DNA of 64,000 nucleotides from Isoetes taiwanensis (taxonomy: Eukaryota > Streptophyta > Lycopodiopsida > Isoetales > Isoetaceae). The DNA is taken from positions 3,462,829 through 3,526,828 of the forward strand of contig JAJEKV010000041.1 of the NCBI GenBank assembly GCA_021234155.1. Direction: 5' to 3'. Below the pieces are notes generated by a model. The model saw only the letters and a list, made by a program, of their open reading frames with translations, was not told the origin of the DNA and ran no database searches. Of the stretch, positions 56,801 to 64,000 are shown one piece after another. The position numbers were made by a program, and so were the translations under genes. Each line of letters begins with the position of its first letter. The first letter of the stretch is position 1.

Positions 56801-58390
56801 CTCCTCGTGAAATTTTCCTTAGCTACATTTCGTTATAAGTTCGTGATTCGTGTCAGTTTATGCCATGTGGCTTTTGGTTATTATCTAAGCTTTTGAGTTC
56901 CGTACCTTTGTTGTTTCACCTGATTGTGGGCCATTACATCTCTATTTTCTATCACAATTAATCCTTTTCAATGAGCTTTGCTTGCATAGTTAGGTAGTCC
57001 TTTTTGCTTAGATCTTAGGTTTCTCCATCCTTGGTCTATTGGTACCATTTATGGTGGTCGCTATTGGTCGTTTTGCAGAGGTTTTACATCGGTGCAATTT
57101 TGCTAAAATCATTTGTCCATGGATACATAACTTTTTCCAGAGCCATATCTTAGTTTGCATTCGCATTTGTTATGACTTGATCTGTTGAAGTTCTTGGTAC
57201 GAAGTTCTTGGTACATTAATGCTTGTGAGTTTTAGTTGCAGATCTTATGCTGTATTCCTTTATGTAGCTTGTTCCTTGTCATTGTTACAACCACCCAGCC
57301 ACGTGCCCCTTCAATTCTTTTGACTTATTGATTTCTTTCCACTGCCCATTCCCTTAATTACATCATTCATTGTTCCCTTTTGTCCACTTTAGTTCCACTT
57401 GTCTTATTGAGCTCTAATGGTGCTCCCATTCCCATTCCTTGTTAGTACTCACCCTTGAAGTTCGGGTTGTGTACAAGTTGCTTCCATACTTCTCGTTACT
57501 ATGCTCTGCTCTGCTAGTCTGAATTGCTCCGAGTTGCTCCATCTGTCTGATTGCTCTCAGCGTTCTTGTCTCATGGTATTCTTAGTTATAGTTTGTTCAC
57601 TTGCCCAATGCCTGAACGGTTCCTCTGGCCTTTGCCTTTCTCGTGGTATTCTCAGTTGTAATTTGTTCGATTGCTCAATCTGATCCTCTTGCCCTTCAAT
57701 TTTCGGAGTGGTTTCTATTGCCTTGCGTCCTATTCGTCCCACCTTGCTCTGCCTTGCTCTATGCTTGGTGGGTTTCTTTAGTTTTATGTAGCTTCCATCT
57801 TGTCACTTCTTCTGTCCTGGTTTAGGCACCTGGAGACCCTTGTCCTTTGGATGGAAGATCACTAAGTTCCTTGGATCAACTCATGAACACTAGCACCTTC
57901 TTGAGAATGTCATTTACTGTCTTAGCCTTACTGTTTGGTCGTCCACCGTCTGATCTTCATTCTTTATCAAGCGTTCCATAAGTTGTTCAATTCTCGGATA
58001 TTTTCTTTCACGACTAGTTGGTTATTGCAGCCTATTGGAATTTTTGGCATGGCATTTGTATTGTATCCTCAGTATTAGTATTGGCTATAGGTTGCGCTTG
58101 TTTTGTGGGTGTGTTCAAGTTAAGCTTGGCTTGTCGATGGTTTTCTTCATCCCTTGGTGTCATTTGGCAATTTAAACATTGTTGTGCCCGTTGTGTCATT
58201 TGGTGCTATTGATCTAGTGGGTGGTGTTCATTATGTTGTTCTCTTGAGTCTGCTAGCCCCTCTGTGTCTATTTTCGACTGTGCCATATTGTTCTATTTAT
58301 TTTCAATCTCTGTGTTTTGCCTTGCTTTCTGCCTCAAGCATCTTTGCTCCTTTAATTGGCAACTATAGCATATTACACCACTCTTCTCGT
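53878..58390. other. No recognisable gene
   Basis: Long non-coding stretch by eye. Features: an imperfect hairpin CTCGGACCACTTG/AAGTGTCCGAG near 54349-54382; a GC-richer block 54560-55010 without motifs; and a T/C-rich block 56700-58390 with a diverged 70-bp tandem repeat (TCATGGTATTCTTAG at 57571, TCGTGGTATTCTCAG at 57641). The words CACTACAAG (55853) are isolated. Confidence 0.45.
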
Positions 58391-58394
58391 CGAA

Positions 58395-59240
58395 ATTGTC
58401 CCAAAATTCACAATTGTTTGTGTTTCGACCTTACCCTTAATTTCTGCAAGCTCACCTAATCAACTAATTTTGTCCTATAAAGAATCATACAAGTAAACTA
58501 TAAGTGAAAGAATAGAATCAAAATTGATAAAGTGATGTCGTTATTAATCTCTAAACTTTTAGTCATTTGGACCAATGATGATTTGCGACTAGACCACAGA
58601 TAGCAGTCTATTTTGATTTGTTATAGTAAAAGTTTTTCATATTTTTCTTTGGCTCTTCTTGCATTGGTTCCTTGATATGAGATTGTTTGAGGATGTAAAT
58701 TTGTAAAGTCATATCTTAAGCCACAAATCTAGAATAAACATGGAAGACATAATATAATTGATGCTATCTATTTTAGTACAATCCTCAAGATAATGAGCAA
58801 CAGATATTTAGTATGAACAATGTGGTCCAGGAGCTACTCATCTCCCAAAACTCAACTTGAGATGAGACTATAGACCAAGGCAGGTACATAAATCATTTTT
58901 TATTTTTTTAACCATGCCTTTTGCTCTTTTCACAAGCTTATGTTTCCCCCGCCCCGAAGGGTTTTCAAGGGAAAAACCTTAGCAGTAATAGGTCTGCTGG
59001 CATGCTGTACAATTGTGTAGGACAGTTCAATACCGTTCCGGAGGACACAACTGAGTCCGTGTGAACATGAAGCTTTTAGTACTTGACCCCTGGGTCTGCT
59101 AGAGCATAACTCGCAAGAATGGGAGCAGGTACATTTTTGTGTATTTCTTATGTGAAGCTAACTACCACATATGAATTCTTAGAAAGGGATTGGCTATTGT
59201 GTCCTTGATTTTATACGATACTTTTTGTAACCTTAAAATG
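58395..59240. repeat. Second copy of the dispersed repeat of 48.0-49.2 kb, with LINE-A module inside
   Basis: 58408-58940 matches 48038-48600 and 59055-59240 matches 49035-49230 (for example ACATTTTTGTGTATTT and AATGCCCTTTAAT). Between them, 58945 to about 59055 is a LINE-A 3' UTR fragment (CCCCGCCCCGAAGGGTTTTC, TAGCAGTAATA) in minus orientation, replacing about 430 bp of the other copy. Confidence 0.75.
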
Positions 59241-59770
59241 CCCTTTAATTTTTGTTTTGGTTGTTATCGAGATGTTATTTATTTGGTTTAGGAAAAAAAT
59301 GAAAAGTAAAAAAACATGGGTAAGTTCATGAATCACATATAAACTATTAAATATAGCACAAATGCCATAACACACTAAAACAAAAATTTTCAATTTTTTT
59401 GTTCAATACAAAGTGTGGTCGCATTTGTTTTTTTTTTCAAACTAAAAAACACAAGATATCCATCCCCATAGCCATGAGCTCAACTCATGCACCCTGTTTG
59501 CGAGACTGCTGCAAACAACCACTCCAAATGCATGGCTGTTATATTCCATGTCTATTATGAGGTCATGCTTGCCAATGTACGTGACTTGGCGTCGATGCTT
59601 CTGTGATGTGAATTTTATTGTGGTTGTATATATTAAATAATTAAGGAGATGACGTAGCATAAGGGGTGATGTGGCAATGAAGTAATTAAAGGAAGTTAGA
59701 ATTAGGAAAAAAAAAAGGGGAAAACGTAAGAAGGAGGAAGGAAGGAGGAGATCTCGGAATATAAAAAAGA
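59241..59770. other. No recognisable gene
   Basis: AT-rich; 59270-59420 matches part of the repeat at 53150-53310. The minus ORF at 59442-59915 is hydrophobic low-complexity sequence crossing the LINE tail and is not considered real. Confidence 0.5.
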
Positions 59771-59796
59771 GAAGGAAGGAAGGAAGGAAGTATATT

Positions 59797-59945
59797 TTAA
59801 CGTCCGCGGAGGCCAAACTTGACCTATGAGACGGTACATGCAGTACACAAAGCAGATAAAACGACACGCTACTATACAATGTGTCCCTACTACTGGGATG
59901 AAAAAACCCCCACATGGGAGGAAAAACCCTGGTAGTAGGCTCTCA
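59797..59945 (-). other. LINE-A copy 3 3' UTR: hairpin module and terminal block
   Basis: CCTACTAC (59886-59893) pairs perfectly with GTAGTAGG (59932-59939). The core GGGTTTTTCCTCC, then GGGGGTTTTTTCATCCC (minus) replaces the inner stem of other copies. The GTGGACG block appears as CGCGGACG near 59800. Confidence 0.75.
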
Positions 59946-60104
59946 GATCCCTTGTCTTGTAAGGGATTCTCTGACGGTAGAGACTTGCAAAATGTAGGAT
60001 GCGAGACGTGCAACCATTGACGATGCCAGCAATTGATGCAGCGGTGCTGCAGATCATCTAAGATTAGCATGTGTTGCTCGGATATGCGTATATGCCGGAC
60101 ACTC

Positions 60105-63100
60105 TTACAGAGCATGGTGCTCATCCTCTACTGTCCGCATGTGGCAACACTGGCATATTCTCTCATGCCGAGGGATTCTCTGCCCTCCATCTGTAGTCCA
60201 ACGACCTGTTTCAATTCTGAGATGATGGGACCCCGTCCTCACGGAGGCAATAGCTCTCCGTTTCTTCATAGATATATGCGCTTTCAAGTACTGGTGTGGG
60301 CCATGTTCCAGTGTTGGATTAACTTGCGTGTGGTAGTGCTCTGTTTTAGGCTTTGCACGAGTGGCTGCATCCCACAGAGTGGTGGCAAAGCGCTCATTCA
60401 GGTGTGCAACCTGTCCCTGAGCATCAGGCATAGCCACAATCTGCTGGTAGTCTATATACCACGTTGCGAACCACCCCTGACAATGCTCCTGCCATACCCT
60501 CCTCAGTTGTTGTGGCTCTTGTGCCAATAACAAAGCCCTCGGGGGAAGACGTCGTGCATCCATGCTGGTGACCTTGTGGAAATATGCAAGATGTCTGCGC
60601 ATAGCGGAATGTTGCAGGGGCCAGAATCCAGTCTCATATAGCAAAATCTGATAAGGCACCGTGTCCTTGATGCCTAGGCTGTATGTTAAGAAGGCCTTTT
60701 GCACCCTCTCTAGCTTATCCCGTGTGTTCTTGCTAATTCTTTGGACCCCGGACCTCTACCCCATACAACAATACCGGTTCAACGAAAGTGCTCACGAACA
60801 GTGTGCTCTCGTGCCCGTCACATAGATCTATTCTCAGAAGCGCCTATTCTCATAGCATAGCATACTGGGCTTTCCATCCCGCGACCGACCTTTCCCACAC
60901 GGTCATCCCATAACATGCTAGCGCAAAAAGTCGATTCCCGGATACTTGAAGGTCCTTACAACATCCACCTTCGTCCCTCTCGTAATAGAGATCTGGGATA
61001 TCATCTTTGCGAGGAGAGGACCGCCAAGAGCTTAGTTTTCTGCGGGTTCACCGCCATTCTGTTGTGTCCGCGTAACTCACTAAGAGCGTCCAAATGCTTT
61101 CCGCATACTCTTGGTCGTATGGGATAGCAAGTCTACATCGTCTGCGCATAGAGCAATTGCCTTATACCGTATGCCTCGATAGTCAGCTGGGGCCACCGCC
61201 CCATGTTCTTGCATCCGTGTCTCCAACTTGTCAATGTAGAGACCAAAGAGCGTTGGAGATAATGGACATCCCCGTTTAACCCCTATGGTGCTAGCAACTT
61301 CGGCGGTCCGATGCGCATAATGCAAAGATATATCCCATCATAGAGTCTATAGATGACATTTTGTAAGTCATGTGGGGCATGCAGCACCTGCAAATGCTGC
61401 CACAACAGGTCCCAAGGTTCCGTATCATATGCCGTCTTGAAATCTATGAAACAGCAGTACAGGTCACGCCACGCATTGCGAGTAGCTTCCATAAGGATTC
61501 TGAGAGTGAATATATGGTCGATTGTGGAGTGGGCAGGGCAAAACCCCGTCTGGCCAACTACACGCACTCCAGCTTCCTCAGCCCACTGAGTTAACTTTTT
61601 CTCCACCACACCTGCTAAAAGCTTTGCGAGTAATGGGCTCACCATGATCATGCGGTAGTTCACCGAATCATCCTTATTACCTGTCTTATGAATTGGGGTG
61701 ATCTTGCTAACCATCCACTCCCCTGGGAGACCCTCCCTTATGGCCTGGTTAATGATCGCTGTCAGAGGCCCTAGCAAAGCTGGCCCACCCCATTTCAATA
61801 ACTCGGCTTGAAGTCCCTGCAAGTCCTTCGCTTTGCCATTAGCCAGGTGTCTAAGGCCCTGTTGGGTGTCTTCCTACTGATCTGGAACCCCAGCAGCTGC
61901 TCCTGGGGGATCATACAACTCCTCCAAGCGATGCATCCACTGGTCTATGGTAATATTGCCGGGTGGTTGATGCCTCTTGTACAACACCCTACGCCAGAAG
62001 GCTTTCGGCTCGGTCATCAACAAATCAAACATGCGCTGTTGATGGTATGCAATGTACGCATGCTTTTTGGATTTCAAGAATGCTCTATAATCCTGAATGG
62101 CCTGCTGCCGCAGCTGTGGATCTGAGACGAGGCGTAGTTGGGTCTTTAGAGCCTTGCACTCAGCGTCAAACCAGGATTCTGAGGGAACTGCGCAGTGTCC
62201 ATTCGCGAGCGATCCCTCGCTGCAAAGCATGCACTAGCTGCTGTGAGTAAGGCGTTTACAAGCCACTCCCCCCTATCATGTAACGTGAAAAGGGCATCAA
62301 TTCCCTGCAGTTCACGTTCCAACACAAACTCATATTCTGCTTGCTTTCGATAGTCGGGGGTGTATCTCAACCCCTGATGGTTTCTACCTTGTGATTGCGC
62401 TACTGAGTGCTCCCAATCCAAAGTGACATAAAGTGGATAGTGGTCCGACAAAGCCTCCTCATCTCCTGTTCGTGTGCCAATTGAGAGCTCTCTGATCATG
62501 TCAAGTCCTACCACTGGAGCAAGGAGATAGTCTACCATGCTAGCTCCACCATCATGTCTATCGCTCTTGCAAGTAAAACCCCCTGATTGCGGCCATCTGA
62601 GCATACCATTGCACACTACCATGTCAAAGACCTGACAGAGTTGAACCAACTCCCTTCCAAAGGCTTTGGTGACTATATCTTGAGACTATCTGGCATGTTG
62701 GGGTGCAGCTGTTTCAAGCCAGAGTGGGTCAGAATCGGCCTCTCCCTGGAAGGTAATCGACTGCAGCTGTGCAGTGCGGGCATTGAAATCTCCTAACAAG
62801 AGCACATGCCCTTGCTGGCGATATTGCTTTATGTCATCATACAGATCTCTATAAGGCATTTGTACATCCGTGTCTGCCTCCTGGACCTAGTAGAACTTAG
62901 AGGCTGCATGGGGTATATAACAGCGTGCAATAAACAATGGACGATCTTTGAGGCTCCAAAGATTCTCACCCACGTAGCGGTTAAGTCTGTCAGCCTTGTG
63001 GAGCGAGACCGTGGCTGCTATAGCATCTTTGAAGTAGCATGCCACCCCTCCATATCCTCGCTTTCCATGGCGCGCATTAGCGAGTCCGACAGCTGATGCC

Positions 63101-63200
63101 CACGATATTCCCATGTCTCTTGCAAGAAGATAATGTCCATACACAGAAGCGATCCCAAAGAAGGCCGCCGCCCTTCTTCCGTGGGAATCCCCTACGGTTC
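60105..63200 (-). pseudogene. LINE-A copy 3 ORF2: endonuclease, reverse transcriptase, Cys/His knuckle
   Basis: Endonuclease: GYGGVACYFKDAI (about 63030-63070), GDFNAR (62776-62793) and ALSDHYPLYV (about 62430-62460), so the metal-binding and SDH motifs are present. Linker: WFDAECKALK and AFWRRVLYKR. Reverse transcriptase 61822-61283 reads ITPIHKTGNK, NYRMIMVSPLLAKLLAGVV, TGFCPAHSTIDHIFTLR, CFIDFKTAYDT (motif A). In 61325-61080 GVKRGCPLSPTLFGLYIDKL (motif B) and ALCADDVDLL (motif C; codons 61137-61148, Cys instead of Tyr). C-part 60704-60105: KAFLTYSLGIKDTVPYQILL, ETGFWPLQ, IETGRW, and CQCCHMRTVEDEHHAL. Roughly five frame changes. The best template in the window for the family's domain order. 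Confidence 0.85.
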
Positions 63201-63281
63201 CATGATACAAGCTGGAGACACCGTCCCTATCTTTGCCTGTGGCGGTTGTCCCGCACCGGCTCCGGGGGTTGCGGGGGCCGT

Positions 63282-63900
63282 TCAGTGGTGCCCGAAAGCA
63301 CCGGTCCCGGGCTGCTGCATCCGGTTTGCCGCCTCCGGAGGTGAAAGGTCTAGATGTCCCCGCCCCCATCGCCGCTGCCTCAAGCATCTTGTTGGCGGAG
63401 GTACAAACACCTTCATCTTGCCATTAACCAAGCCCGCCGATTCCCCGCCTTTGTCGACTTGTCCGATTTTTGTGAACTCCTCTCGTCTCTCCTTTTGTTG
63501 CACCGGAGTAAGATCTGCGTGTCCAAGTATATTGATGTCCCCTTCAACCGCTAGCGTTGCGTTCGCAATAGAGTCTTCGATGCCCGGTCCAACATGGAAT
63601 TTGACCACGGGGGTCTCATGTTTGGCCCCCGACTACGGGTCGGGTTTCTCCCCCAAATCTTTGCGGTTGTAGTCCGCCTAGCACCGGGGGCATTAAGCTT
63701 AGCCGCGCAGATCTTCCCCATGCTCTTCGTGAAAAGCCCCTGGACAATGAGGTTCAACCGACGGGATTGGCGATCCCGCTCCTCGCTGGCGACCTGCCTG
63801 ATTCCCCTCGGGCCACCTCTCGCCTCCAAAGATTGAACGCATCTGCTGATACCGCGCCTCGGCAAAGACTGCTCGTTTCATCTCCGAAATGGAGGTCATA
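63282..63900 (-). pseudogene. LINE-A copy 3 ORF1, partial
   Basis: From the high side: MTSISEMKRAVFAEARYQQM (63899), then in the next frame RRLNLIVQGLF (about 63770), the usual start of an L1-type RRM-like domain. In a third frame follow FHVGPGIEDSIANA, then HADLTPVQQKERREEF and SAGLVNGKMKVFV. The latter two align with DLTPMQQESRR and AGLVRGKLRIF of copy 2, confirming common descent. The coiled coil is shorter here or lies beyond the window. At least two frame breaks. Confidence 0.72.
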
Positions 63901-64000
63901 CATCTCTCGGTGAAACTCGGCCATCCTCTAGAGAGACAAGTGGAGATTTACAGAGGCGATCAAAAGGTAAGATAATGCTTGGTGTTTAAAAAAAAAAAAA

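Larger units (their letters stand above)
59771..63950 (-). mobile_element. LINE-A copy 3, nearly full length
   Basis: A minus-strand non-LTR retrotransposon with ORF1 (about 63900-63280), ORF2 endonuclease (about 63200-62140), reverse transcriptase (about 61820-60750), C-terminal domain (60704-60105), 3' UTR hairpin (59886-59939), terminal block (about 59797-59830) and a TTCC/CTTCC tail (about 59771-59790, as complement GGAA). Several frameshifts separate the pieces. The upstream end may lie at or beyond the window edge; a run of A (63989-64000) closes the window. Confidence 0.88.

Noticed and set aside
59442-59915. 157-codon minus ORF, hydrophobic, membrane-like
   Set aside because: Low-complexity sequence crossing the LINE tail and 3' UTR; no family motif.

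Overview
This window looks like nuclear DNA of a land plant, most likely a seed-free vascular plant such as a fern. That placement is inference. It rests on a plant DYW-type pentatricopeptide-repeat (PPR) gene without introns, plant gene fragments (phytoene desaturase, bestrophin-like channel, nodulin-like transporter, aldo-keto reductase) with GT-AG splice sites, and a dense load of nested retrotransposons. No bacterial operon, organellar gene block, rRNA, tRNA or CRISPR array is visible. No host gene here reads through intact, so this is best treated as a transposon-rich intergenic region with decayed genes.

Layout. 0-3.3 kb: three unrelated host gene fragments on the minus strand (nodulin-like/NFD4-type transporter, bestrophin exon, phytoene desaturase exon). 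3.5-4.5 kb: a duplicated CATGCA-rich block, a tandem repeat and a free-standing copy of a structured LINE 3' module. 7.0-7.3 kb: a fragment of a foldback element whose fuller relative is at 43.3-43.8 kb. 9.4-11.5 kb: a copia fragment split by a 5'-truncated LINE. 12.7-15.8 kb: a broken CACTA (tnp2) transposase, followed by a palindrome-rich array (15.8-16.6 kb). 16.6-21.0 kb: the 3' end of one LINE directly followed by a long second LINE. 22.0-29.3 kb: a coiled-coil pseudogene and a minus-strand Ty1/copia element whose upstream LTR appears split. 31.2-34.7 kb: a GC-rich hairpin, a 69-bp minisatellite and a frameshifted DYW PPR gene. 35.8-38.4 kb: LINE fragments around a purine/pyrimidine mirror tract. 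41.3-42.8 kb: an aldo-keto reductase with an internal exon duplication. 45.4-49.8 kb: a LINE interrupted twice by other repeats. 50.1-52.4 kb: unrecognised ORFs and a kinase pseudogene. 53.8 kb: a very short LINE 3'-end insertion with a target duplication. 58.4-59.2 kb: a second copy of the repeat seen at 48.0-49.2 kb. 59.7-64.0 kb: a nearly complete minus-strand LINE.

The most coherent theme is one LINE family, called LINE-A here. It has a coiled-coil/RRM-like ORF1 and an ORF2 with apurinic endonuclease, reverse transcriptase and a C-terminal Cys/His knuckle. Its 3' UTR carries a nested hairpin module, then a conserved terminal block ending in a variable short tandem-repeat tail instead of poly(A). 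Copies of the module or terminus recur at seven places, once detached from other LINE sequence, which makes it a candidate recognition element for reverse transcription. A second family (LINE-B) is present as fragments only.

All functional calls come from motifs read by eye; no database search or alignment was run.
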